Shown: positions 27,552-36,441, counted from the first letter of the stretch. The stretch is 64,000 nt of DNA from Sphaerisporangium cinnabarinum (GCA_003052455.1 QAPD01000022.1:62001-126000); one strand, 5' to 3'. Numbers and translations: made by a program. The notes: generated by a model from the letters alone, not told the origin.

Positions 27552-28796
27552 ATGTCCGCCGCTACTGAAGTCGTCGTCACCGGCCTCGGCGCCACCACGC
27601 CGCTCGGCGGCGACGTGCCCTCCACCTGGGCCGCGGCACTGGCCGGCGAGTCCGGCGCGCGCACGCTCGAGAACGACTGGGCGGAGCGCTACGAGATCCC
27701 GGTGACGTTCGCCGCGACGATCAAGGTCGACCCGGCCGAGGTCCTCGCGCGCCCCGAGATCAAGCGCATGGACCCCTCCACGCAGTACGCGATCATCGCC
27801 GCGCGCGAGGCGTGGGCGGACGCGGGCAGCCCCGAGGTCGACGGCGACCGGCTCGGCACGGTCGTGTCGTCCGGCATCGGCGGCATCTGGACCACGCTCG
27901 ACGGCTGGGACACGCTGCGGGAGCGCGGCGCGCGCCGCATGTTGCCCATGACCGTGCCCATGCTCATGCCGAACTCCCCCACCGCGTACGTCTCGCTCGA
28001 GCTCGGTGCCCGGGCGGGCGCCCACGCCCTCGTCTCCGCGTGCGCGTCCGGCGCCGAGGCGATCGGCTACGGCGTCGACATGATCCGCGCGGGCCGTGCG
28101 GACGTCGTCGTCGCCGGCGGCACCGAGGCCACGATCCACCCCATGCCGATGGCGGCCTTCGCCGCCTCGCGCACGCTCTCGCTGCGCAACGACGACCCCC
28201 AGGGTGCGTCGCGCCCGTACGACGTCGACCGCGACGGCTTCGTCATCGGCGAGGGCTCGGGCGTCGTCGTCCTCGAGAGCGCGGAGCACGCCGCGGCCCG
28301 CGGGGCCCGCGTCTACGCGCGCCTCGCCGGCGTCGGGCTGTCCTCCGATGCCTACCACATCACCTCGCCCGACCCGGAGGGCCGGGGCCAGGTCGCGGCG
28401 ATGCGCCGCGCGCTCGAGGAGGCCGGGGTCACCGGTCGGGACGTCGTGCACGTCAACGCGCACGCGACCTCGACCAAGGTGGGCGACCTCACCGAGACCC
28501 GCTCCATCCGCTCGCTCCTGGGCGACGACGCCGACCACGTGCTGCTCTCGGCCACGAAGTCGATGACCGGGCACCTCCTCGGCGGTGCCGGCGCGCTCGA
28601 GTCGATCTTCACGATCAAGGCCGTCGCGGAGCGCCTCGCTCCCCCGACGATCAACGTCGCGAACCCCGACCCGGAGCTCCAGGTGCCGCTCGTGCGCGAC
28701 ACGCCCGCGCCGCTGCCGAGCGGCGACGTCGTCGCGATCAACAACTCGTTCGGCTTCGGGGGCCACAACGTCGCCCTCGCCGTGGCCAGCGTCTGA
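27552..28796 (+). CDS. fabF: Beta-ketoacyl-ACP synthase II
   Basis: 414 residues from ATG 27552 with GAGGAG 5 bases upstream. Catalytic Cys is in LVSACASGAEA (about residue 163), the two histidines in VNAHATSTKVGD and SMTGHLLGGAGA, and the Phe gate in NNSFGFGGHN. It elongates acyl-ACP in the type II synthase; in actinobacteria it corresponds to KasA-like enzymes. It is the last gene of the operon and is followed by a long bidirectional terminator. Confidence 0.96.
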   Translation: MSAATEVVVTGLGATTPLGGDVPSTWAAALAGESGARTLENDWAERYEIPVTFAATIKVDPAEVLARPEIKRMDPSTQYAIIAAREAWADAGSPEVDGDRLGTVVSSGIGGIWTTLDGWDTLRERGARRMLPMTVPMLMPNSPTAYVSLELGARAGAHALVSACASGAEAIGYGVDMIRAGRADVVVAGGTEATIHPMPMAAFAASRTLSLRNDDPQGASRPYDVDRDGFVIGEGSGVVVLESAEHAAARGARVYARLAGVGLSSDAYHITSPDPEGRGQVAAMRRALEEAGVTGRDVVHVNAHATSTKVGDLTETRSIRSLLGDDADHVLLSATKSMTGHLLGGAGALESIFTIKAVAERLAPPTINVANPDPELQVPLVRDTPAPLPSGDVVAINNSFGFGGHNVALAVASV

Positions 28797-28814
28797 CCAG
28801 GCGCCACGACGACG

Positions 28815-28852
28815 CGAAGGGCGCCTCCCGGATCTCCGGGAGGCGCCCTTCG
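28815..28852. terminator. Bidirectional terminator between fabF and DUF3145
   Basis: A 17-bp perfect stem (left arm begins CGAAGGGCGCCTCCC at 28815) around an ATCT loop, 19 bases after the fabF stop and facing the convergent DUF3145 gene. Confidence 0.85.
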
Positions 28853-28908
28853 TGGTCTCTGCCGACGGGTGTGCGTGAGCAGTCCCCGCGGCGCGGCGTC
28901 GGTGAGCG

Positions 28909-29409
28909 TCAGCCGACGCGGTGCAGCCAGCGCACCGGCGCGCCGGCGCCGGCGTAGCGGAACGGCTCGAGCTCGTCGTCCCAGGCCTTGCCGAGCGCGA
29001 GGTGGAGAGCGTCGCGCATCGCCCACGGCTCGCTCACCTGCTCGAGCGCAGCACGGATCCGGTCCTCGGGCACGACGATGTTCCCGTGCACGTCCGTCTG
29101 GGCGTAGAAGATGCCGAGGTCGGGCGTGTGGGACCAGCGTCCGCCGTCGACCCCGTGGCTGGGCTCCTCGGTGACCTCGTACCGCAGGTGGGACCATCCG
29201 CGTAGCGCGGAGGCCAGCCTGGCGCCCGTCCCCTGCGGCCCCTGCCACGAGTACTCGGCCCGGTAGAGGCCGCGCGCGGCGGGCTGCTCGGTCCAGTCGA
29301 GCGACACGCGCACGCCGAGGACGTTGCCCGCGGCCCACTCCATGTGCGGGCACAGAGCACGCGGTGCTGAGTGCACGTAAAGAACACCGCGGGTGATGGC
29401 ACCGGCCAT
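28909..29409 (-). CDS. DUF3145 family protein
   Basis: 166 residues from ATG 29409, chosen over an upstream in-frame start because AGGGAGG lies 6-8 bases before it and the family begins TRGVLYVHSAP. Conserved features include CPHMEWAAG and WDDELEPFRYAG. DUF3145 is an actinobacteria-restricted family of unknown function, present in nearly all members of the phylum. Cytosolic. It commonly neighbours the fab genes, as here, but no biochemical link is known to me. Confidence 0.88.
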   Translation of the reverse strand: MAGAITRGVLYVHSAPRALCPHMEWAAGNVLGVRVSLDWTEQPAARGLYRAEYSWQGPQGTGARLASALRGWSHLRYEVTEEPSHGVDGGRWSHTPDLGIFYAQTDVHGNIVVPEDRIRAALEQVSEPWAMRDALHLALGKAWDDELEPFRYAGAGAPVRWLHRVG

Positions 29410-29548
29410 GTCTGCCTCCCTAGGTCGAGGTTTCGTCTTCCCCAACGTCCTCACCCAGGGCGGGTCCACAGCGCTCGCACAGATGTCGCGGCGTGTCTCG
29501 TGCTCATCTTGCACGACATCGCGCGTGCGCGCGAGAGATCGGGCGGGC

Positions 29549-29570
29549 GTGCCCGGGACCGACCGGGCAC
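29549..29570 (-). terminator. Probable terminator of def
   Basis: GTGCCCGG and CCGGGCAC form an 8-bp perfect stem around a six-base loop, ending 8 bases after the def stop. No U-run. Confidence 0.5.
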
Positions 29571-29577
29571 ACCCGTG

Positions 29578-30063
29578 TCAGAGGTGCTCGCGCAGCTCGC
29601 GCATCGCCTTCTTGCGCACGGCCCGGTCGAGCCGGTCCAGGTACAGCATGCCGTCGAGGTGGTCGCACTCGTGCTGGAGGCACCGGGCCATGAGCTCGGT
29701 GCCCTCGACCACGACCTCGTTGCCGTCGAGGTCGGTGCCGACCACGCGCGCGTACCAGGCGCGGCGCGTGGGGTACCAGAGGTCGGGGACCGAGAGGCAG
29801 CCCTCGTCACCGTCCTGGTAGTCGTCGGACAGCTCGACGATGCGCGGGTTGAGCACGTACCCGATCTCGTCGTCGATGTTCCACGAGAACGCCCGGAGGT
29901 TGACGCCGATCTGGTTGGCGGCGAGCCCCGCGCGACCCTCGTGGTCGACCGTCTCGACGAGGTCGGCGACGAGAGAGCGCACCCGGTCGTCGATGGTGGT
30001 GATCTCGTCGCAAGGGGTGCGGAGCACGGGGTCCGGGATGGTCCGGATCTCTCTCATCGCCAT
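29578..30063 (-). CDS. def: Peptide deformylase
   Basis: 161 residues. The three family motifs are intact: [16 protein letters not shown] and the zinc-binding HECDHLDG. It removes the formyl group from nascent N-terminal methionine. Two starts are possible: ATG 30072 or ATG 30063. The Shine-Dalgarno-like GGAAGA at 30078-30073 touches the first but sits 9 bases before the second, so 30063 ([11 protein letters not shown]) is chosen. The C-terminal extension after the zinc site is short. Single gene, divergent spacing of under 70 bases from the DUF1206 gene upstream on the same strand. Confidence 0.94.
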   Translation of the reverse strand: MAMREIRTIPDPVLRTPCDEITTIDDRVRSLVADLVETVDHEGRAGLAANQIGVNLRAFSWNIDDEIGYVLNPRIVELSDDYQDGDEGCLSVPDLWYPTRRAWYARVVGTDLDGNEVVVEGTELMARCLQHECDHLDGMLYLDRLDRAVRKKAMRELREHL

Positions 30064-30130
30064 GGTCACCATTCTTCCATGCGCGCGGCGCCGTCCGGCC
30101 GTCGTCCCCAGCCCCGCGCCGGGGCGCGTG

Positions 30131-30937
30131 TCACATCCGCGCGTACCGCGCCCGCGCGAACGAGTAGAGCCCGTAGGCGGCGAAGCCCAGGCCGACGGCG
30201 ACGAGGAGGACGACCCCGAACGGCTGCCCCGCGAGCGTGGCGAACGCGCTGTCGAGGCCGCCCGCCTGCTGCGGGTCGTGCTGGACGGCGGCCACGACGA
30301 ACAGCACCCCCAGCACGCCGAGCGCGACGCCCTTGGCGATGTACCCGACCTGCCCGAGCGTCACGACGGCGCGTCCCAGGTGCCCGCCGGTCCCGCCCTC
30401 GAGGTCCTCGAGGAACTTCTTCCGCCATCCCTTGACGACGTGGTAGACGCCACCGGCGACGATGCCGACGCCGACCGCACCGACGAGCAGCACGCCGCCG
30501 GGCTTCTCCATGAGGGTCGCGGTCATGCTCTCCTCCTGGCCGGAGCCACCGGCGGACCCGGTCACGACCTGGAGGGCGATCACCCCGAGCGCCAGGTAGA
30601 GGACGGCCTTGCCCGCCGCCTTGAGCCGGTCGGACGTCTCGCCCGCGCCGCTCAGCGCGACGGTGATCTGCCACAGGGCGAGCGCCGCGAACGCGACGAC
30701 GGCGAACCAGAGCAGCGCGGTACCGCCCGGCGTCTGCGCGATGGCGGTGAGCGCACCGGTCTGGTCGGCCTGCTCGCTGGAGGCCGAGCCGGTCGCCACC
30801 TGCACGGCCAGGACGCCGACGACGAGGTGGAGCAGACCGCTCACCGCGTAGCCTGCGCGGGCCAGGAGCTCCAGGGTCTTGCTGCCGCGTGCGCCGCGTG
30901 CTGCCGCCTTGCCGGTCGAGCTCATGCTCGGTGCCAC
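30131..30937 (-). CDS. DUF1206 membrane protein
   Basis: 268 residues from GTG 30937, set by GAGGAGG 4 bases upstream (ATG 30925 would be 16 bases away). Three copies of the DUF1206 two-helix unit follow one another: [19 protein letters not shown] with [15 protein letters not shown], then [18 protein letters not shown] with [16 protein letters not shown], then [20 protein letters not shown] with [16 protein letters not shown], giving six transmembrane helices. Common in actinobacteria and cyanobacteria, function unknown. Located between def and an acyltransferase on the other strand. Confidence 0.85.
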   Translation of the reverse strand: MAPSMSSTGKAAARGARGSKTLELLARAGYAVSGLLHLVVGVLAVQVATGSASSEQADQTGALTAIAQTPGGTALLWFAVVAFAALALWQITVALSGAGETSDRLKAAGKAVLYLALGVIALQVVTGSAGGSGQEESMTATLMEKPGGVLLVGAVGVGIVAGGVYHVVKGWRKKFLEDLEGGTGGHLGRAVVTLGQVGYIAKGVALGVLGVLFVVAAVQHDPQQAGGLDSAFATLAGQPFGVVLLVAVGLGFAAYGLYSFARARYARM

Positions 30938-31079
30938 AGGACCTCCTCGGTCGTCGGGACGCCGCCCCCACCGCGCCGCCGGGTTCTCCGGCCCGCACAC
31001 GGTGCCAGAACTGCGGGTGCTGCGCACGCCGGGCGCCCATCTCAGGTCTCGTGGATCACGATTCGGTAACGTGCCCCGG

Positions 31080-32195
31080 ATGCCGACGCAGACTCCTCGC
31101 CTCGCCGTGCTCGACGGACTCCGGTTCGCCGCCGCGGCCGCGGTGCTCGTGTACCACTTCGTCGCCGTCAACCACCACGCGTGGGGCGAGCGCACGAGCG
31201 CCTCCCTCCCCGGCGCCCAGGCCGTCACCGCCTACGGGTCCTTCGGGGTCCAGCTCTTCTTCGTCGTCAGCGGCTTCGTCATCCTCATGACCGCCTGGGG
31301 CCGCGACGTGCGCGGCTTCGTCGCGTCGCGCGCCGGGCGGCTCTTCCCCGCCTACTGGGCCTCGGTGCTGCTCACCGTGGTCCTGCTGGCGCTCGTCGTC
31401 CCCGGGCGGCGCGACGTCGACCTGCCGCAGGCGGCGGCCAACCTCACCATGGTCCAGCGCGCGTTCGGCATCCCCGACCTCGAAGCCGTCTACTGGACGC
31501 TCTGGTCCGAGCTGCGGTTCTACGTCCTCGTCGGCGTGCTCGTCGCCGTCGGCCTCACCCGGGCGCGGGTCCTCGCGTTCGTCGTGCTGTGGCCCGTCGC
31601 CGGCGCGATCGCCACCCAGACCGGCTCCGAGCTGCTCGCGACGGTGCTCGTCGCCCCCGACGCCCCGCTCTTCGCGGGCGGCATGGTGCTCTACCTGCTG
31701 ACCCGCGAGCGCCGGTCCCCCGTCCTCTGGCTCGCGCTCGCGCTGAACGTGCTCCTCGGTGCGGCGCTCTCCGGCCGGATCCAGTCCGGGCGCATCGAGA
31801 ACAGCACCGACGTCGTCGTCTCGCCCACCGCGTGGTGGGTCGCGATCGTCGTGTGCTTCGCGCTCGTCGCCGCGGCGACGCTCACGCCGCTCGCCCGCGT
31901 CTCCTGGGGCTGGCTCACCGCGCTCGGCGCCCTCACGTACCCGCTCTACCTCGTGCACTCGTCCTGGGGGCGGTGGGTCATCGAGTCCGTGCACCCGTAC
32001 CTCTCGCGCGCCGCGACCCTCGCGGTCGCGGTCGCGGTGTGCCTCGCCCTCGCCTGGCTGATCCACCGCGCCGTCGAACGCCCGCTCGGGCCCCGGCTGC
32101 GCCACGCCCTCGACCGCGACCTGCGCCGCGACCTCGACCGCCCGTCCCGCGCCGCCGCCGGGAGCGCTCAGGGTGAGCCGGTCGCCGCGAGGTAG
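31080..32195 (+). CDS. Acyltransferase 3 family membrane protein
   Basis: 371 residues from ATG 31080. Begins with LAVLDGLRFAAAAAVLVYHF, the conserved Arg/His entry of acyltransferase family 3, followed by FFVVSGFVILM, RLFPAYWASVLLT, and about ten membrane helices; the LYLVHSSWG motif is near residue 300. Such enzymes O-acylate exported sugars, peptidoglycan or exopolysaccharide. The donor and target are unknown and no polysaccharide cluster is adjacent. TAACGT at 31066-31071 lies 8 bases before the ATG, consistent with leaderless expression. Its 3' end overlaps the convergent DUF488 gene by 28 bases. Confidence 0.85.
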   Translation: MPTQTPRLAVLDGLRFAAAAAVLVYHFVAVNHHAWGERTSASLPGAQAVTAYGSFGVQLFFVVSGFVILMTAWGRDVRGFVASRAGRLFPAYWASVLLTVVLLALVVPGRRDVDLPQAAANLTMVQRAFGIPDLEAVYWTLWSELRFYVLVGVLVAVGLTRARVLAFVVLWPVAGAIATQTGSELLATVLVAPDAPLFAGGMVLYLLTRERRSPVLWLALALNVLLGAALSGRIQSGRIENSTDVVVSPTAWWVAIVVCFALVAAATLTPLARVSWGWLTALGALTYPLYLVHSSWGRWVIESVHPYLSRAATLAVAVAVCLALAWLIHRAVERPLGPRLRHALDRDLRRDLDRPSRAAAGSAQGEPVAAR

Positions 32196-32527
32196 TCGCG
32201 CAGCACCACCGCCTGGTTGTGCTGCTCGTCCTTCGCCCCGTACACCAGCGTCACCACCGGGTGCTGCCCGACGACGTCCCGCAGCTCCGTGACCGCCTCG
32301 CCGTGGGCGTCGAGCTCGGCGCGGTACCGCTCGGCGAACTCGTCGAACAGCCCTTCCTCGTGGTGGAACCAGCGCCGCAGGTCCGTCGACGGCGCGACGT
32401 CCTTGAGCCACAGGTCGACGTGCGCCGCCTCCTTGCTCACTCCGCGCGGCCACAGGCGGTCGACGAGCACGCGGAACCCGTCCTGCTCCTCGGCCGGCTC
32501 GTACACGCGCTTGGTCCGTACCGTCAT
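32168..32527 (-). CDS. DUF488 family protein
   Basis: 119 residues from ATG 32527. Starts TKRVYEPAEEQDGFRVLVDRLWPRG, the conserved entry of this small family, followed by LRRWFHHEEGLFDEFAERYRAEL and VVTLVYGAKDEQHNQAVVL, where the aromatic and acidic residues of the family are kept. Cytosolic; the function is not established. The gene is convergent with and overlaps the acyltransferase gene. About 50 bases separate its start from the tRNA 3' end. Confidence 0.85.
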   Translation of the reverse strand: MTVRTKRVYEPAEEQDGFRVLVDRLWPRGVSKEAAHVDLWLKDVAPSTDLRRWFHHEEGLFDEFAERYRAELDAHGEAVTELRDVVGQHPVVTLVYGAKDEQHNQAVVLRDYLAATGSP

Positions 32528-32578
32528 GAGGCCATGACACCGCGCGCACGCTCGCGCCGCACGCGCGACGCAGAAGGG

Positions 32579-32652
32579 TGCCCCGTGCAGGACTTGAACC
32601 CGCGACCGAGAGATTATGAGTCTCCTGCTCTGACCAGCTGAGCTAACGGGGC
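32579..32652 (-). tRNA. tRNA with CAU anticodon (elongator Met or Ile2)
   Basis: 74-nt cloverleaf from 32652: acceptor GCCCCGT/ACGGGGC, anticodon stem GGAGA/TCTCT with a slightly extended pairing around loop CTCATAA, T arm GTTCAAGTC. The anticodon alone cannot separate elongator Met from lysidine-modified Ile2. CCA is not encoded. Upstream, TATGCT lies about 12 bases before the 5' end. Confidence 0.9.
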
Positions 32653-32710
32653 GCGCGGGCGAGCATACCGCCCGTGCGGCAGGCGATCGGAGAGCCGCTA
32701 CGGTGGGGAC

Positions 32711-33226
32711 GTGTCCTGGTTCCGCCGTCCCGCGCTGCCCGACCCTGTCCGTCGTGCGCTCGACCTCCCGGCCACCGATCGTGTCCTCGCGTCGGCGGAG
32801 CTCGCCGACGGTTCGTGGGCCGTCGCGACGCGGGCCGGGCTCCTCACGAGCGACGCCGGAGGGACGACCGTCGACCGGCGCCTCTGGTCGGACGTCGACC
32901 GGGCGGGGTACGACCCGGAGAGCGCGACGATCACCGTCACGTGGGTCGACGGCACCCCTCCCCTGGCTATGCGCCTCGCCGACCCGCGCCGCACGTCGCT
33001 CGCGCAGACGCTGCGCGAGCGCGTCCAGTCGTCGGTCGTGCTCTCGGAGACCGTGACGTTCGCCGCAGGCCTGACCGCGCGCGTCGCCGTGCGGCGGGAC
33101 GCGGACGGCGAGCTCTTCTCGCAGGTCGTCGCCGACCCCGGGCTGGACCTGACGGACCCGGAGGTCGAGGCCCGGGTCGACGCGGCCGAGGGGCGGGTCC
33201 GGTCGGCGTCCGGACTACCCCTCTGA
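32711..33226 (+). CDS. Conserved actinobacterial hypothetical protein
   Basis: 171 residues from GTG 32711. The first half reads as beta-strand-rich (DRVLASAELADGSWAVATRAGLLTS, VDRRLWSDVDRAGYDPES, ITVTWVDGTPPLAMRL), suggesting a PH-like or small-barrel fold, followed by helical TSLAQTLRERVQSSVVLSE. No signal peptide. The -10 TACGGT at 32699-32704 is 6 bases before the GTG, which fits a leaderless message. Function unknown; it is divergent from the CAU tRNA and followed by tRNA-Asn. Confidence 0.7.
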   Translation: MSWFRRPALPDPVRRALDLPATDRVLASAELADGSWAVATRAGLLTSDAGGTTVDRRLWSDVDRAGYDPESATITVTWVDGTPPLAMRLADPRRTSLAQTLRERVQSSVVLSETVTFAAGLTARVAVRRDADGELFSQVVADPGLDLTDPEVEARVDAAEGRVRSASGLPL

Positions 33227-33281
33227 GCCTGCTAGAGTTTTCCCCGGTCGCTGCGGTGCACACCGCAACGGCCATGGTCGA

Positions 33282-33354
<73 letters not shown>

Positions 33355-33362
33355 CACGTATG

Positions 33363-33404
33363 GAAGGCCCTTGACCTGGGAATTTACCCAGGTCAAGGGC
33401 CTTC
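33363..33404 (+). terminator. tRNA-Asn terminator carried by the element
   Basis: 18-bp perfect stem (left arm begins GAAGGCCCTTGACCTG) around an AATTTA loop, starting 9 bases after the tRNA. The sequence belongs to the element, so it replaced the native terminator on insertion. Confidence 0.8.
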
Positions 33405-33515
33405 TGCGTTCTGCATGGCAACGTGTTGGCAATTGGCCTCCCCAGAGCCCGACCGCAGACAAGTCGGGCCAGGCAGCGGCAGCAACCGCGAACCTGGCCC
33501 TCGGTCGGGCACCTA

Positions 33516-33746
33516 GTGAGAGGTGCAGACCGTGAGCCACAACCCTACCGATCCCCGTGCACGTGTGGAGCACCCGCGGACGGGACGCTCATCCTCAGTT
33601 CGCCGGCGCTTGGTCTCGTGATCGAGTCGTCGTGCATGTCGTGCGGCACTGACGCCCTCGGCACGGCCCGGAGCGACGTGAAGTGGACGCCCGGGATCAC
33701 GCCCGTCGTGACGACGCACCTGACGTACCCGGAGCGGGTCCAGTGA
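33516..33746 (+). CDS. Small Cys-rich hypothetical protein
   Basis: 76 residues from GTG 33516; the frame is open further upstream, so the start is uncertain. CTCG and CMSCG form two pairs of cysteines that could bind one zinc ion. The TGA overlaps the GTG of the next gene (GTGA), the main support for it being real. First gene inside the left end of the element. Function unknown. Confidence 0.45.
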   Translation: MRGADREPQPYRSPCTCGAPADGTLILSSPALGLVIESSCMSCGTDALGTARSDVKWTPGITPVVTTHLTYPERVQ

Positions 33747-34876
33747 GCGCGGCGACGTTCGCGCCCGGTGACCGCGTGCGCATCCTGACCGGAGCCTCGA
33801 GCGGGCGGACGGGCACCGTCGTCAGTACGCGCGGCAACGGGCGGGTCGTCGACGTCGAGCACGAGCGCCCGGTCCTGCTCACGGTGCCGGATGGTCCGAG
33901 CCAGGTCGTGCGGCTGCCCTACGCGCCCGAGGAGCTCGAGGTCGTCGAGCCCGAGCCGGTGAGCGTCCTCGCGCCCGGCAACCGGTTCCGTGTCACGGAC
34001 CGCGGTGACGAGTACGACGGCGTCACGGGCGTGGTGCGTAGCGAGCCGTTCACGTCGTCGGACGGTGAGGCGTTCGTCCACGTGATGCACGACGACGGAT
34101 CGATCACGATGTGGGAGACGAGCCGACTGCAGCGGGACGTGACGCTGGCGCCCGGGACGCGCGTGCGGCGAACCGACAACGGACGCATGGGAACGGTCGA
34201 CTACACGGCCGTGGAGACGGACCTGCTCGCGGAGCAGCCCGGCATGGTCCCGGTCGCGTGGGACGGCGACGACGCGTGGCTGACGTCTCCTCACGCGCTC
34301 GACGTCATCGAGCACCTTCCCGCGGCCGACGTGCCGCAGCAGCCTGAGATGACCGCCAACGACGGCGGCGCCAACGAAGGGAGAATCACTATGACCGACA
34401 CCGAGCTTCACGACGTGACCACGGGATGGCGAGCGGAGATGCTCGACCAATTCCGCCGGGAGCACCCCCTGGCTGACGCTGACTTCGACGCACAGGCTTG
34501 CCTGATGGTGGCGGACTCTCCCGAAGGAGCACGCGAGGGCCTCGCCCGCTTGCTCCTCCCTCCGGTCCACACCGCGGGCCACGACGTGCCGATGCCCGCA
34601 TGGGCAACAGGCCGGGAGTCGGTCGTACTCGGAGGCGGCTACGAGCCGAGTCCGGACGACCTGGCCGTCAGGTTCTACAAGGACACTCTCGAAGACGAAG
34701 CGGCGAAGGTCACGGTCGAGCAGTACGTGCGGGCCGACGGCAGGAGCATGCCCGCAAGCGTGCGGGTCGAGATCGATGAGGTCGGCATTCGCCCGCGTAG
34801 CGCCCGCAACGTGGCCTCGGCTCTGATCGAAGCCGCCGAGACACTCGAGAAGGCCCGCGCCCTACGTGCCCTCTGA
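33743..34876 (+). CDS. Protein with three N-terminal SH3/KOW-like repeats
   Basis: 377 residues from GTG 33743. Three units begin FAPGDRVRILTG, LAPGNRFRVTD and LAPGTRVRRTD, each followed by a Gly-rich strand such as GRTGTVVS, VTGVVRS or MGTVDYT: small-barrel (SH3/KOW-like) repeats over residues about 4-180. The C-terminal 160 residues are a different, helical/beta domain (TTGWRAEMLDQFRREHPLAD, then YEPSPDDLAVRFYKDTLED). An internal ATG at 34391 preceded by GGGAGAATC could yield the C-terminal domain alone. KOW/SH3 barrels bind RNA or protein. No recognised family; cargo gene of the element. Confidence 0.65.
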   Translation: MSAATFAPGDRVRILTGASSGRTGTVVSTRGNGRVVDVEHERPVLLTVPDGPSQVVRLPYAPEELEVVEPEPVSVLAPGNRFRVTDRGDEYDGVTGVVRSEPFTSSDGEAFVHVMHDDGSITMWETSRLQRDVTLAPGTRVRRTDNGRMGTVDYTAVETDLLAEQPGMVPVAWDGDDAWLTSPHALDVIEHLPAADVPQQPEMTANDGGANEGRITMTDTELHDVTTGWRAEMLDQFRREHPLADADFDAQACLMVADSPEGAREGLARLLLPPVHTAGHDVPMPAWATGRESVVLGGGYEPSPDDLAVRFYKDTLEDEAAKVTVEQYVRADGRSMPASVRVEIDEVGIRPRSARNVASALIEAAETLEKARALRAL

Positions 34877-35268
34877 CGCTCCGCCTATCGACCGCTGAGC
34901 CTCGCCAAGAGTGTCCACACTGTGCACCCCCTTGGCGGGCCTGAGCGGTCGATGGGGTCAGCACTACTGACCCTGCCAGCTCTTCCACAACGGCGCTCCT
35001 GCCCCTCAGCCGTGAACCGATGGGTCCGGTGGCACAGTCCGCGGAACCGGCCGCGGCACCCTCGCCTCGTAGTGCACGACGTCGCCAGGGTCCACGCGAA
35101 GCTCGCTCCCGACACCGGGGCGGGCTACTGGTCGTGGCCGGTTCCGAATCCGGGCGCTGGATCGGGGGTTTGCTTGGGGAGGGGGTCTGCTCCGGGAGAG
35201 AGCCGCCCGCCAGGGCGTCCGTGTCTTTCATCCTTCCCCGCGCCGAGAGGTTCTGGGAGCGTTCGGAC
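34877..35268. other. 392-base interval without a clear gene
   Basis: Holds a large imperfect inverted repeat at 34887-34953 (separate entry). The rest (34960-35268) has open frames on both strands but none with family features or a ribosome site. The 3' part must contain the promoter of the gene at 35269; no clear -10 is visible. Confidence 0.5.
34887..34953. repeat. Imperfect 23-bp inverted repeat around a 21-base centre
   Basis: Left arm 34887-34909 starts ATCGACCGCTGAGCC; right arm 34931-34953 ends AGCGGTCGAT; 20 of 23 positions pair. The central 21 bases contain TGTCCACACTGTGCA. It follows the stop of the repeat protein by 10 bases, so it may be a terminator, or a protein-binding site of the element. 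Confidence 0.65.
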
Positions 35269-35775
35269 ATGGATCACAGAGAAGTGTTCAAGCCCATCAA
35301 CGACGCCATCGCCCAGAGCTCAAACGAACTCGCCCGCGTGTTCGGCTACGGGCAGCCGCGGTGGTACGGCCTAGCTCTCTCGGACATCGCGTTGGCCTTG
35401 CAGGATGGCGAGGAGATCGAGTTCGCGGACGTGGGCGTGTCACTCGGGAGCGAGGACGACGACTTCACGGTCGACATCGTCATCCTGTCGAGCAGCCTCC
35501 TCATTCAGGTCCACGGTGTCAGTGCGGGCGAGCGTGACGAGCGGACGACGACTGTTCGGGACCGTGCAACACTCTCGGCGCTCGAGATCACGGCTGGGAC
35601 CAGTGCCTTTGCGAACGGCCTGGCGGAGAGCTGGCCCGGACGGGTCTCGCTCAAACTGACCTACGACGACGAACTGACTCTTACCCTCCCGCAATCGCGC
35701 AGTGCGAACCGCGAGCAGCATGGGCGAGTCAGCGCACTCGTTCCGGCACTTCGTCGCGACCTGACACGTAGTTGA
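35269..35775 (+). CDS. Hypothetical protein
   Basis: 168 residues from ATG 35269; the frame is open upstream but the run before this start lacks protein-like character. The sequence begins REVFKPINDAIAQSSNELARVFGYG and alternates strands and acidic turns (VSLGSEDDDFTVDIVILSSSLL, LTYDDELTLTLP). No signal peptide, membrane helix or known motif. It ends 12 bases before the HIRAN gene, so the two are probably co-transcribed. Function unknown. Confidence 0.6.
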   Translation: MDHREVFKPINDAIAQSSNELARVFGYGQPRWYGLALSDIALALQDGEEIEFADVGVSLGSEDDDFTVDIVILSSSLLIQVHGVSAGERDERTTTVRDRATLSALEITAGTSAFANGLAESWPGRVSLKLTYDDELTLTLPQSRSANREQHGRVSALVPALRRDLTRS

Positions 35776-35787
35776 GCCACGCCTGCC

Positions 35788-36441
35788 ATGGGACTCCTCA
35801 AGAAGCTCTTTGGTCGCCGAAACGCGACACCGCAGCCGAGACCCGCACCCGCGCCAACGGTCCGGGTCACGGTCGAACGCTCCCACCGGGTTACCCAGCC
35901 CTCTCGGCCTGCCCGCCGTGCGCCGACTCCGGTCGCTCAGCGCACGACGGTGTGGCGGGACGAGTACCTCGAGGGCGAGCGAGAAGCGGCAGCACTGGCC
36001 CGTCGGGAGGATGGCCTTCCGCACCTGCGCCTCGTGAAGGAACGCGGTCGCCTGGCACTCGAGGCCCCCGGTATGGGCTGGATCAACCCGCGCTCGCGTG
36101 CGCTCTACAAGACCGGCATCTACATGTTCGGCCTCCGCGGGCGCGCCTACCACGAGGCAGCGTTCGTGGCTGCCGCTCTCCCACTCGGTCGACTCCTCGA
36201 ACTCGTGCGTGAGCCAGAAAACGAGCACGACAGGAACGCCGTCGCCATTTACGCCAGGAACGGCAGGATCGGGTACGTCAACAAGCAGAACGCGGCACGG
36301 ATCGCCAAGCGCATCGACGCCGGTGAGACCATGCACTGCATCGTCGCCAAGGGCGGACGGGCGGGCGATCCCGACAAGTCGTGCGCGCTGCTCGCCACGA
36401 GCGACGTGACACTCGCGCACATCGCCCAGGACGTGTCCTAG
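35788..36441 (+). CDS. HIRAN-domain protein
   Basis: 217 residues from ATG 35788. A basic, Pro-rich N-terminus (about 60 residues, LLKKLFGRRN) precedes a HIRAN domain at about 110-180: IYMFGLRGRAYHEAAF, then LVREPENEHDRNAVAIYARNGRIGYVNKQNAARIA. HIRAN domains occur in Rad5/HLTF and in stand-alone bacterial proteins, where they bind 3' ends of single-stranded DNA or stalled forks. Here the domain is not fused to a helicase. Located in the cargo part of the element next to an unknown gene; a role in DNA damage or phage defence is possible but unproven. Confidence 0.75.
   Translation: MGLLKKLFGRRNATPQPRPAPAPTVRVTVERSHRVTQPSRPARRAPTPVAQRTTVWRDEYLEGEREAAALARREDGLPHLRLVKERGRLALEAPGMGWINPRSRALYKTGIYMFGLRGRAYHEAAFVAAALPLGRLLELVREPENEHDRNAVAIYARNGRIGYVNKQNAARIAKRIDAGETMHCIVAKGGRAGDPDKSCALLATSDVTLAHIAQDVS

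Noticed and set aside
32579-32652. Firm choice of tRNA-Ile2 over tRNA-Met
   Set aside because: Both share the CAU anticodon; the deciding identity elements cannot be judged safely by eye.
34960-35268. Possible coding region on either strand
   Set aside because: Frames are short, lack ribosome sites and family features; only the gene at 35269 is convincing.
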